From: Arachis hypogaea
Taxonomy: Eukaryota; Streptophyta; Magnoliopsida; Fabales; Fabaceae
NCBI RefSeq assembly: GCF_003086295.3
Contig: NC_092053.1
Span: forward strand, 111,617,506-111,681,505
DNA length: 64,000 nt
Reading direction: 5' to 3'
Positions 22,901-34,900 of the stretch are shown one piece after another. Made by a program: the position numbers and the translations under genes. The notes beneath the pieces were generated by a model, which had not been told where the DNA came from, searched no databases, and saw only the letters and a program-made list of their open reading frames with translations. Position 1 is the stretch's first letter. Every line of letters begins with the position of its first letter.

Positions 22901-25900
22901 AAATAATAATCTTAGAACCAATTAAATAGGACCTAAACTTATCAACAGCATACACAATAGCTAATAATTCTTTTTCTGTAGTTGTGTAATTCTTTTGGGC
23001 ATCATTTAATATGCGGCTAGCATAGTAAATAACATGTACAAGCTTACCATGCCTCTGTCCTAAAACAGCTCCTATAGCAAAGTCACTGGCATCACATAAT
23101 AATTCAAATGGTAAATCCCAGTCAGGGGGAGCTATGATGGGAGCAGAGGTAAGATTTGCTTTTAGAGTTTCAAAAGCATGCAGACATTCAGCATTAAAAA
23201 CAAAGGGAACATCAACAACTAACAAGTTGCTTAATAGTTTAGCAATTTTAGAAAAATTCTTTATAAATCTTCTATAAAATCCTGCATGACCCAAGAAACT
23301 CCTGACTGCCTTAACATTAGCTGGTGGTGGTAATTTTTCAATTACCTCCACCTTTGCTCTATCAACCTCAATTCCCTTACTTGAAATCCGGTGTCCAAGA
23401 ACAATACCTTCTGTAACCATAAAATGACATTTTTTCCAATTTAAAACAAAGTTTGATTCTTGACACCGTTTCAAGACAAGAGATAAATGCTTAAGGCAGG
23501 ATTCAAAAGAATTACCAAAAACAGAAAAATTATCCATAAATATCTCAATGAACTTTTCAACCATATCAGAAAAAAATTGAAAGCATACACCTCTGAAAAG
23601 TTGCTGGAGCATTACAAAGTCCAAAAGGCATTCTCCTGTAGGCGAATACTCCAAAGGGGCATGTGAATGCTGTCTTCTCTTGATCTTGAGGGTCCACTTC
23701 AATTTGATTATATCCAAAATATCCATCTAGAAAATAATAAAAAGCATGACCAGCTAACCTCTCAAGCATCTGATCAATGAAAGGAAGGGGGAAGTGATCC
23801 TTCCTTGTAGCAGTGTTGAGCCTCCTGTAGTCTATACACATTCTCCAACCTGTGACTGTTCTTGTAGGAATAAGCTCATTCTATTCATTATTGATCACTG
23901 TCATCCCTCCTTTCTTGGGAACTACCTGCACAAAACTTACCCAATGACTGTCAGAAATAGGGTAAATAATACTTGCTTCCCATAATTTCATTACCTCTTT
24001 TTGGACCACCTCTTTCATGGTTGGATTGAGTCTCCTTTGTGGTTGCACAACTGGTTTAACATCATCTTCAAGGAGGATCTTGTGCATACACTTGGTTGGA
24101 CTAATCCCTTTCAAGTCACTAATGGTCCACCCAAGAGCTGTTTTATGGCTCCTGAGCACTGAAATAAGCGCCTCTACCTCTTCAGGCTTCAAGGAAGAGC
24201 TAATAATCACTGGATATGAATCATTTTCACCCAAGAACATATATTTCAGAGAAGGAGGTAAAGGTTTGAGCTCAAGCTTGGGGGCTTCCTCCTCTGCTTT
24301 AGGCGTGTGAACCACAGCCTTTTGGGGTGGTGAATCATCAACTTCAACTAATTCACACTCAGAAATAGGATCCAGAATGTCATCAAGTGCCTCAGCTTTC
24401 AGTACCTCTTGAACAAGTGGTTCAATAACATCTATTTTCATACACCCTTCAGAATCATTAGGGTGCTTGAGAGCCTTAAAAACATTAAGGACCACCTATT
24501 CTTTATTGACCCTCAAGGTTAATTCACCCTTTTGCACATCAATCAAAGCTCTACCTGTAGCTAAAAAGGGTCTACCAAGTATAATAGAGGATTTTACCTC
24601 CTCTTCCATGTCTAATATAACAAAATCAACAGGAAAAATGAATGGTCCTACTTTCACAAGTAAATCCTCAACAACACCCACAGGTAATTTAATAGAAAGA
24701 TCAGCAAGTTGAAGAGAAATACGAGTGGGTTTTACCTCCTCAATTTGAAGCTTTTTCATCACTGAAAGTGGCATGAGATTGATACTAGCTCTAAGATCAC
24801 ATAAAGCTCTCTGAATGGTGACATCTCCAATGGTGCAAGGAATGACAAAGCTCCCTGGGTCTGGCATCTTCTCAGGAAGGTTGTGTTAAATAATGGCACT
24901 ACATTCCTTGGTTAACACCACTGTTTCTTATTCCTTTCAATTCCTCTTGTGGGTCAACAATTCTTTCATAAATTTAGCATAGAGAGGCATTTGCTCAAGA
25001 GCCTATGCTGTAGCTTCTTGAAGACATCTAAAAATTTAGAAAATTACTTTTCTTTGGAAGCCTTCTGAAGCCTCTGAGGATATGGAATTTTTGACTTGTA
25101 TTCAGGAGCCTTTGGCAATGTAGGATAAGTGTCAAGAGAGTCAGGGAATGGGTTGTCTGCATGCTTTGGAGGGGCGTGCTCTACTTCTTCCTTCTTCTCC
25201 TCTGTAGCTTCTTTTTCAACTGGCTCCTCATTAACTTGTGCTTCCATACTTGCCACTTGTCCATTTATCAAGGTGATAGCCTTGCATTCCTCTCTTGAAT
25301 TTGGAATTGTAGTACCAGAAAGGCTATTAATGGTCCTCTTATCAATTTCATTAACTTTTGTGGCTAATTGACCCATCTGAATCTCCAAGTTTTAAATTGT
25401 ATTTGCAGACCTCTCAGGTATTTGCTTGCTTAGTTGGCCTATTTGTACATCCAAATTTCTAATGGAGGCTCTGGTTTCCTGCATAAAACTCCTCATCATC
25501 TCCCAATTAGAATCTTGTTGGGATTGAGAGTTTGTCTGCTGAGGTGGTTGTTGTTGATGAGACTGAAATTGGCGATTATTATGATTGTTCTGTTGGAAAC
25601 CGCCTTGAGAATTATTGTTGAAATTCTGAGATCTCTGAGGTTGGTCCATCCACCCAAGATTGTATGTCTTAGAGTATGGATCATTATTAGGGTTTCTAGG
25701 ACCATTCCCCATGTAATTTACCTGTTCAGAAAAAGATTGAGCATAATCATAATTCTCATTTTGTATAAAATTACCTATCATGTCATAAGGGACCTCTTGA
25801 GGTGGATTTTGGGTGTTGATAGCTGAGACTTGCATTCCACCCATCTGCTGAGTAAGTAGATTTATTTGCTGAGACATAAGCTTGTTCTGAGCAAGAATAG

Positions 25901-28900
25901 CATTAAGAGCTTCTACTTCCATAACACCCTTCTTCTGAGGAGTCTCAGAGTTCACAAGATTCCTGTTAGATGAGTATAAATATTGGTTGCTAGCAACCAA
26001 TTCAATAAGCTCAATAGTCTCCTCTGGTGTCTTCTTCTTGTGCAGTGAACCACCTGCAGAATTATCTAAGCACATCTTGGACATTTCACCCAAGCCTTCA
26101 TAAAAGATATCTAGTTGGGTCCATTTGGAGAACATGTCCGAAGGGCATTTCCTAGTCAGTAGCTTGTACCTCTCCCAAGCTTCATAAAGAGTTTCACCAT
26201 CCTTCTGCCTGAAGGTTTGAACCTCCACCCTAAGCTTAGTCAGCTTCTTTGGTGGGAAAAATTTAGTAAGAAACTTAGTAACAACCTTGTCTCAAGTATC
26301 CAAACTCTCTTTGGGTTGGGAATCTAGCCATATCTTTGCTCCATCCCTCAGAGCAAACGGGAAGAGCATGAGTTTGTACACCTATGGGTTCACTCTATTT
26401 GTCTTCATAGTATCACAATTCTGCAGAAAGTTAGAAATAAATTGATTTGGGTCTTCGTGGGGAAGACCATGATACTGGCAGTTTTGTTACACCAGAGTGA
26501 TCAATTGTGGCTTCAATTTAAAGTTGTTCGCAGCTATAGGAGGCACCACAATGCTTTTTCCATAAAGATCTGTAGTAGGAGCAGAGTAAGAGCCAAGCAC
26601 TCTCCTTTGTTGATCATCCCCATTCGGATTTGCCACATTGGCATTAACAGCATTATTAGGATCCATAATGGATTCTGCAGCCTTATAAAGTCTTGCTTGT
26701 TGTAAACGCCGCCTGAAAGTCTTTTCAGGTTCAGGATCAAAGTCTAAAAGAGGTTCCTTGTCTCTGTTCCTGCACATAAATAAACAGAAAACAAGAAAAG
26801 ATGGGATTCTCTACGTCAGAGTGCAGAGAACTCCTAGTGAGATAACCTGTGTAAAATAATAAAATAGAAATACTAAATAAATAAAACAGAAAAATTTTGA
26901 AAATGATAACTAAAATTAGACAAAAAAAATTTTGAAAATTAACAGGGAAAATAAACGAGAGAATTAAAATGAAATTAACTAGGTGACACCAAACTTAATT
27001 TCAGAAATTAAGGAAAAATATTAGTACTATCTATTTATTTAAAAAAAATTTCGAAAATACTAAGCAAGATTTAAATAAAATTAAAACTAAAACGCCTAAT
27101 CTAAGAAATCAAATAACTGATAGTTGTTAATCACTATCAATCCCCGGTAACGGCGCCAAAAACTTGGTGCGGAATTTATAACCCACAAACTAACCGGCAA
27201 GTGCATCGGGTCGTACCAAGTAATACCTCAGGTGAGTGAGGGTCGATCCCATGAGGATTGATGGACTAAGCAACAATGGTTAAGTGATTTACTTAATTAG
27301 ACAAACAGAAAATAGTGTTTGAGAGTTCAAAAAGCATTAAACAGAAGACAGGCAAATCAATAAGTTGGGAATAAAATATGGAGAAATAGTTAAGGCTTCA
27401 GAGTTATCTAATTTTTGGATTGACTTTTCTTATTAATCTATTTTAATCATGTAAGATTTAATTCATGGCAACTATATTTGACTAGACCCTAATTCCTTAG
27501 ACCTTTCTAGTCTCTTCTAACTTTCATCAATAGCCAATTCCTTGGTCAATTAATTTCAATTAGAGGGTGAAGTTCAATTCTAGTTATATGCCACAGAAAT
27601 CCTAATAACTCAAATATAAGAGGATTATATGTCACATATCCCGTTAAATTCAGATAAACTAGAAATTTAGGAGAAATTGTTTTCAAGCTGTTGTCAAGTA
27701 AAGAGCTTTTCCAAGTTATACAAGAACTCAATTAAAAAGAGGGTCATACTTCCGTTCCACCCAAATTCATAAAATAAAGATAAAAAATAATTCTTGAAAT
27801 ATAAATCAGTACATGAATTAAAATAGAAAAATAATAGAATCAATCCTTACAATAGACAGAGCTCCTAACCTTAACAGTGAAGGTTTAGTTGCTCATGGAA
27901 AAGAGTGAAAACTAGGATTGTAAATTGGGCAGAGGTGGAATGAAAAGTTAACTAATTGGCCAATCCCTAAAAGAGAAGTTTCTTTTCTCTTTTATATCTA
28001 ATCCTAATTAATTTAAAATCTATTTTCTAAAACTAAAAATAATATCTTTTCCTATTTTAAAATAAAAGTTTAAATCAGAATCCAAATCAGTGTTTTCTGC
28101 ATGTGGCGCATGTCACGCGTACGCGTCAGGTACGCGCACGCGTCGCTCCTCGCTGTCATCTCCTTTAATTCTTGTGCTGATTCTATTTGTGCAAGCTTTC
28201 TCTCCATCTTCTAAGCCATTCCTTCCCTAGATACCCTTCTTCTCTTTTTCTGTGGAAGCTCCATCAAATCTAACCAAATGCTACCTAAAATAAACAGAAT
28301 TACACACAACTCAAAGTAGCATCCATAGTGGCTAAAAGATAATTAATTCTTGATTAAACTCTACAAACTAAGTGCAAATTCACTATGAAAAGATAGGAAA
28401 GATGCTCACGCATCAGCGGTGCAGGAGGCGGTGACGATGTTTAGGTGCTACCAGCGCTACTACTGCCACCAGCAGAGTTGATGCCAGTGGCGCGCATTTG
28501 GGTCTGGTACACATCCATCTGACTCTCCATACACTGCATTCACTCCAGCGACTCCCTCCACTCCATCCTGAGCTCATCCGTAGACTGTACATGGATGAGG
28601 ATCTCCTGATACCTCTCCGGATAATCATTGAGCTCCTGAGCCTACTGCTGAAGGCTGTGTTGGAGCTCCTACAACTGGAGCCTCAAATCCATGACTTCCT
28701 CGGGATGGACTGCTTGACTGGTGTCGCAGCCTGACGACGGCCTCAACATCGAGGTGCAGAGGCTGCTCGTGAAGAATGACCCCATTCTGTATATGCGGTT
28801 CTTGTATGGGACTACGACAGTCTCACGCCAAATCGCATCGGGGTCGATGACAGAGGCCACATATCCATCAGCGGCGTCCTCCCCACTCTGCTGAGTCGTG

Positions 28901-31900
28901 ACCTCTAATCTATGTGTGTAGGGCTCCTATGCAATTAACACAAGTTACTCTGATTAGTAAGACAGATATATAGTTAATCTCTCATAATTTTATAGCAGAA
29001 AATAATAAGATGTATGTTTACTCACATAATGGTCCTGAGATCGCTGATCAACAAATCTCGCTTTGTTCTCCTTCAGTATGTAGGTGTACTTGAACGTCTC
29101 CGCCAATGTAGCTTCGCGTTCCAATGACTTCGACTACACCAGTTGCATTGAAATAAAAAATTAGTAGAATTCCTAGTAATGATATGCAAAACAGATAACA
29201 TAACAAAGTTATTAACAATATTAAAGAAACTACATATCAGCCTGCCCTTCGTTTTTATTAAGGTTGCCAAGCCACCGGTGTACTTAGATGACCTGGGGAT
29301 GCCCTATTAGCTCGGTTGGTGAGACGTCGATGCCTGAACCCTGCATCGGTCTCCTAATGAGCTAACAGGCCCCTCTGCACCTCCGGTCGGAGCCAATGCG
29401 TCCACTAGTCCCGCCCATGCTTTACATCATCCAGCATCTGCTGGAGCCGCCAATCCATCCTACAGTCAAATATCTTCTGAATGGTCAGGTCGTGCTCAAC
29501 ATCCTAAATGAAGTGCAGCTGCAACAAAGAAGCTTTAAATTTAGGTAAACAAGATAACATGAATTAGACTAGCTAAAAGGGTTTAAAAATTAAATAGTGA
29601 AGAAAATTACCGCCCACATCTCAAACCAGAGCTTTCTGGTCTCAGCGGGGATCTTCGTGTAGATGAGCCAAGGCTGGTCGTACGTTAGCTTGATGACATT
29701 CGTCATCTCCTGAGTACACCCGTTTGGGTTCCGCAAAAACCTAACAACAACCCACAATAACAGGCAATCCAAATTAACCTAAATCCACCAAATAAGAATC
29801 AGGTTTCAGGAGATTTCAGCGATAACAGGAATCATAATCATCAAAAATAGAAAACAATAATGAACACTTAAATGAACCTAAATCCACTAAACAGGAATCA
29901 GGTTTCAGGAGCCTTCGGCGATAACAGGAATCATAATCATCAAAAGTAGAAAACAATAACCAACACTTAAATCAACCTAAATCTACTAAACAGAAATCAG
30001 GTTTCATGAACCTTTAGCAATAACAGGAATCATAATCATCAAAAGTAAAAAAATAATAACTAAGACTTAAATCAACTTAAATCCACTAAACAGGAATCAA
30101 GTTCAGGAACCTTCAACAATAACAGGAATTATAATCATCAAAAGTAGAAAATAATAACCAACTCTTAAATCAACCTAAATCCATTAAACAGAAATCAGGT
30201 TTCAGGAACCTTCAGCAATAACAAGTTTCAGGAACCTTTAGCAATAACAAGAATCATAATCATTAAAGGTAGAAAATAATAACTAACACTTAAATCAACC
30301 TAAATCCACTAAATAGGAATCAAGTTTCAAGAACCTTTAGCAATAACAGGAATCATAATCATCAAAAGTAGAAAACAATAATCAATACTTAAATCAACCT
30401 AAATCCACTAAACAGGAATCAAGTTTAAGAAACTTTCAGCAATAACAGGAATTGCAACCATGCTAGAAAATACATGAGCAATAATAGGTTACTTACCCCC
30501 ATGCCGCCATCAGGCCAAATGTGCAACCATGTGATGGAAAGTGCTGGAGGGACATCAGCTACTGCCTCGCTTCTATGGCTGGACTCTGAAACCACAGCAT
30601 CCATCGCTGGAGGCGGGTCGCCGTGGATATGGGCTGCTGAGCAGACGGAGGTGGCGTCGCCGCCGTGGACGAAAGCACGTAGTTGGGGTTAGGGACCATG
30701 ATGAATGGCTGGTCCACTAACCCCGCAACATGTCTCATGACCGGGGTGATCGGAGTAGAAAAAGAGGATCCAGAAGTCCCGGGGGTACCGGAAGAAACCC
30801 TCCCTCTCCCCCGACCACGGTTATGGCCACGACCAGCAGCCTGATCCGCAACACCTCTACATGTCGTCATCTCTGAAAATATCAAATTATCAAACAACTT
30901 CAGCAATAATTTCTCCATGGATCTTGGTTCGCGCTTTATAGCATTTCCACTATAAAAAAAAAACCAATCCCGCAAAGGATTGTTCATGGAACTACTATCG
31001 AGATTCTTCGGACCATATTTCCTTTATCAGTTGTTCTCATTTTTTTTGTAAATTTAAATTTTCAATATTTTTTTGATACACTAATTTTAATTATATTTTT
31101 TATTATACAATTTTTTATAATAAATTTTTTAATTAATAATTTTAACTTGTGTCATTAGAGCACATGTTCGATAAATCCAAAATTTTATTATTACCTCTTG
31201 TATTTATTTGTATCTGTTTTAATTTAATATTGTTCAAGCTATGGTTACAATAAGTGCTTATATCAATTAATAGTATAATATATGAAAAGACCGCCTAGCC
31301 AAGTTACAGATAATTAAAATAAATTATTATAATCGACAGTATAAATCTATCTTATTAATTTAGTGATAAGTTAATTTTATGGGGAATCGGACATTCTTAT
31401 AATGGATGAGAATAATGAATTTATATTAGTTAACAAGTGTCTTATCAAGTATTCTTAAAATATTTATTAAGGTGTTAAATATTAAAAAGTTTGTATTAAG
31501 ATATATTATTATACTCTTAACTTACATTCTTTACTAAATCAATATCAATATCTCATATAATTCTTTTAATAAAATATTGTAGAAAAAAATTATATAATTA
31601 AAACTAAAATTTTTAAAATATTTTATAAAAACACTTATATTTAAATAACTTGTGAAAAGATAAAATTAAAATTAGTGTATTCAACTATATTAAAAAATTT
31701 TGAATTTATAAAAAAAAGAGAATAAATTGATGATGGACTAATTTGGTACACGACATTCAATTTCAAGAACTAAATAAGTTATTTTACGCAAAGTAAGGGA
31801 CCAATTTAGTACATATTTAATGATGACATAGTGGATGACACGTGGACAAATAACATTGTGATACGTGGCATAATTCGACACGTGACAAAATAGCATTGTG

Positions 31901-34900
31901 ATACGTGGTGTAAATATCTACATTAACATGCCACATGTCACTGACTGACACATCATCATACTGTTATACCTAGTCAAACTATGAGGTGACACGTGTAATC
32001 AAAGATCCACGTCATTAAACTACGTCAAGGTATCGTTAACAGAAAATAGGTTAGGGATTAATATGGTGCAATTTTTTCATTCTCAATAACATCATTGATG
32101 TAATTAAAATCTCAAAAACGATTTTAGTGTACGACGCCAATCTCAAGATCCACTGAATTTAGTGTATATGAAGGTAATAGTTCTATCATTGCCACTCTCT
32201 TCCATCATTACCATTCTCCATCAATAGCAGTCATACCATCAATGTCGCTAATTTTTCTTTATTCCATCATTGAAAATTGCCACCCTTTTTGGCCATCACA
32301 GCCAGTTACCTCAATCAACACCATTTTATATCACCACTGAACACAATTGAATTTTTATCTCTCCATCACAACATATCACTTGCAACTCCTATTCCACATC
32401 CAGTTACTCTAATCTACCATGTTTTTATCTAAAGTGACCATTGTACTCACAACCAGAGACGGAGCTTAGTTAAGGCAACGGGCCATAGTCTCCCAAATTT
32501 TTTATAAAAAAAAATTAATAATAATTTTTTAAAAAATAAAAAATAGTTCAATTAACTCAAATATTTTATTATGACTTAAAGCAATCAGATTTACTAACAG
32601 CTTTTCTATTTGCATTTCGTAGTTCTCTATTTAACAAGCAATTTTTTTTATTGATAGATTGATTCGTTTGATATTAACTCTTTCGATTTCTACAACTACT
32701 ATAGAACGATCATTTTTAGCAATAAAAATAATAAAAAAAGAAATTGAAGAAAAAATTACTGAAAAATTTAGTTCTAATTCAATTATTGAATATTTTAAAT
32801 TACTAAAAATTTGAAAAGTATCATTATAAATTATTTTATATTTTTTATCTGTAAAATTATTTATTTATTATCTTATTAATAACAAACTTAAAAAATAATT
32901 ATATTTATAAATTTTATTTTAATATAAATATTATTATTAAATTTTAATGTTAAATTTTTTGTCCCTCCAAAATTTTGTTTCAAACTCCGGCACTGCTCAC
33001 AATGACTCTAGATCCATGTCCAGCTACTCGAATATACCATTATCTTGTCCGCCAAAGCAATTAAAATAGATATAATCAAAACACACCCTAAGGAAATTGA
33101 ATGTTTGAAAATAAAGATTTTGAATTCTTTCTTTTTTAAATGTGAGTTTGAGTGAGCCTAGGTACGAGTGAGTGTATTAAAAGAGATGATGAGTGAGAAG
33201 ATTGCACAGGAGAGAGGACAAACATGTAAGACAGGTGTTTTTGTTGGCTTTTTTTAGTTTGAAAAATGTATTCCCTAATCAAATTGTTACTTAAATAGTA
33301 TATACAAAATATTATTGTAACATATGGATTGCAAGCCTCTCTTCTATCAATTATTTGAAAATAGGACCTAATTAAAAAAAACTAGTTGAAATAGAAAGCA
33401 CAAGAAAAGTGAAAGAAAAAATGGATAAGGCGTGAAAATAAATTAAGTAAAAATAGGAACACAAAATAATATAATAACAAATCGGTAGACATTTTTTAAT
33501 ACCTAGTCATTAACTTCTTTTGTTTTCAAAATACAATATAGGAGAAAATATACATTTTATTACCTATGTTTAGGATTTTAATTTGACAATCTTAGTAATC
33601 TATCTCAAAATTTGGTTTTGTGATGTGCATGTACATGCTCAAAGTTTGCCTTTTATTATTGTTCATTCATGCAGCTATCAGAAGAAACCTTCTCAAGTGG
33701 AAAAATTGGTGGTTGTAGAATATACACAACCATTAATTTAGGCAGTACTATAGTGGGCAGGACTAGATATGTAAACCAAAATGAACACTTTAATTTTCAG
33801 TGGCATCAATCTTTAAGAATTTACACTGCTCATATTGCAAGTGAAGTTGTTTTCCATATCAAAGAAGACGACACAATAATTGGTGCAAAAGTGATTGGAA
33901 GAGCATATTTTCCTGTGGAAGAGTTGGTAAATGGAGAAAATAAGGATATATGGCTCGAAATCTTGAATAAAAAACATAAACCTCTTAAAGCAAGGCCTAG
34001 AATCCATGTGAAATTACAGTTTTTTAATGTCACGAAGGACATTAACTGGTCTCAAGGGATCAAAAGTCTCGATTTTGCAGGGCTCACTCATTCATACTTT
34101 CCTCAGAGAAGTGGTTGTAGGGTCACACTTTACCAAGATACTCACATACCAACCACATTTTTTCCTGAAATCTTGCTAACTAAGGGTAGGTACTATGAAC
34201 TGCATCAATGTTGGGAAGACATCTTTAATGCCATTTCGAAGGCGAAACAGTTGATTTACATAGCAGGATGGTCTCTTTGCACCAAAATCACCTTGGTTAG
34301 GGAATCAACTTGCAAGAAACAAGAAAGTAGTGATTTGAATTTGACACTTGGTGAGCTTCTTAAAAAGAAGGCCAGTGAAGGTGTTAAGGTCCTTATGCTC
34401 ATTTGGGATGACAGAACTTCAATTAAGTGGCTAAGGAATGATGGAGTTATGACAACTCATGATGAAGACACAGAGAGTTATTTTGATGGAACTGGAGTGC
34501 ACTGTGTTCTATGTCCTCGAAATCCTGACAAAGGGGAAAGCCTTATCCAAGGCACAGAAGTTGCTACCATGTTTACACATCATCAAAAGATCATAATCGT
34601 CGATAGTGATATGCCAAATAAAAAATCGGATAGTAGGAGAAGAATTTTGAGTTTCATTGGTGGTATTGATCTATGTGATGGGAGATATGACACACCTTTC
34701 CATTCCATTTTTGGTACCATAGGAACAGTGCATCATAATGATTTTCGCCAGCCAAACTTCGAAGGAGCCTCAATCGATAAAGGCGGACCGAGAGAGCCTT
34801 GGCATGACATACATTGTCGCCTAGAAGGACCAATTGCAAGGGATGTTTTAAAGAATTTTGAGCAAAGGTGGAGAAAACAAGGTAAGAAGGATGTTTGTCT

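Larger units (their letters stand above)
18094..28415 (-). mobile_element. Complete Athila-like Ty3/gypsy element, TSD GCGGT
   Basis: 10,322 bp, transcribed on the minus strand. The LTRs (18094-19415 and 27165-28415) share TGGTGCGGAATTT..CACGCATCA ends and are flanked by perfect GCGGT at 18089-18093 and 28416-28420. In element order it has 5' LTR, PBS, gag, protease, RT, RNase H, integrase, a 1.9-kb non-coding tail, a hairpin plus PPT, and the 3' LTR. The integrase motif [12 protein letters not shown] and the gag type point to the Athila side of the Athila/Tat group. The proteins contain stops and one frameshift, and the RT catalytic pair is changed, so it is defective. The LTRs are very similar, differing by a few percent plus one 71-bp indel, so insertion is fairly recent. 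Confidence 0.93.
16950..33674 (+). other. PLD intron 1, 16.7 kb, transposon-filled
   Basis: Runs from donor GTACATGC to acceptor TTCATGCAG. It contains a MITE (17101-17365), a CACTA element (from about 17540 to beyond 30870) split by a complete gypsy element (18094-28415), a CACGTG-rich repeat (31740-32180) and a hAT remnant (32453-32995). The same intron position occurs in other plant PLD alpha genes, where it is far shorter as I remember. Both splice sites look intact. Confidence 0.88.

Noticed and set aside
29775..30465. Regular repeats that might look like a CRISPR array
   Set aside because: The whole 99-bp unit repeats without unique spacers, and the setting is a plant intron.
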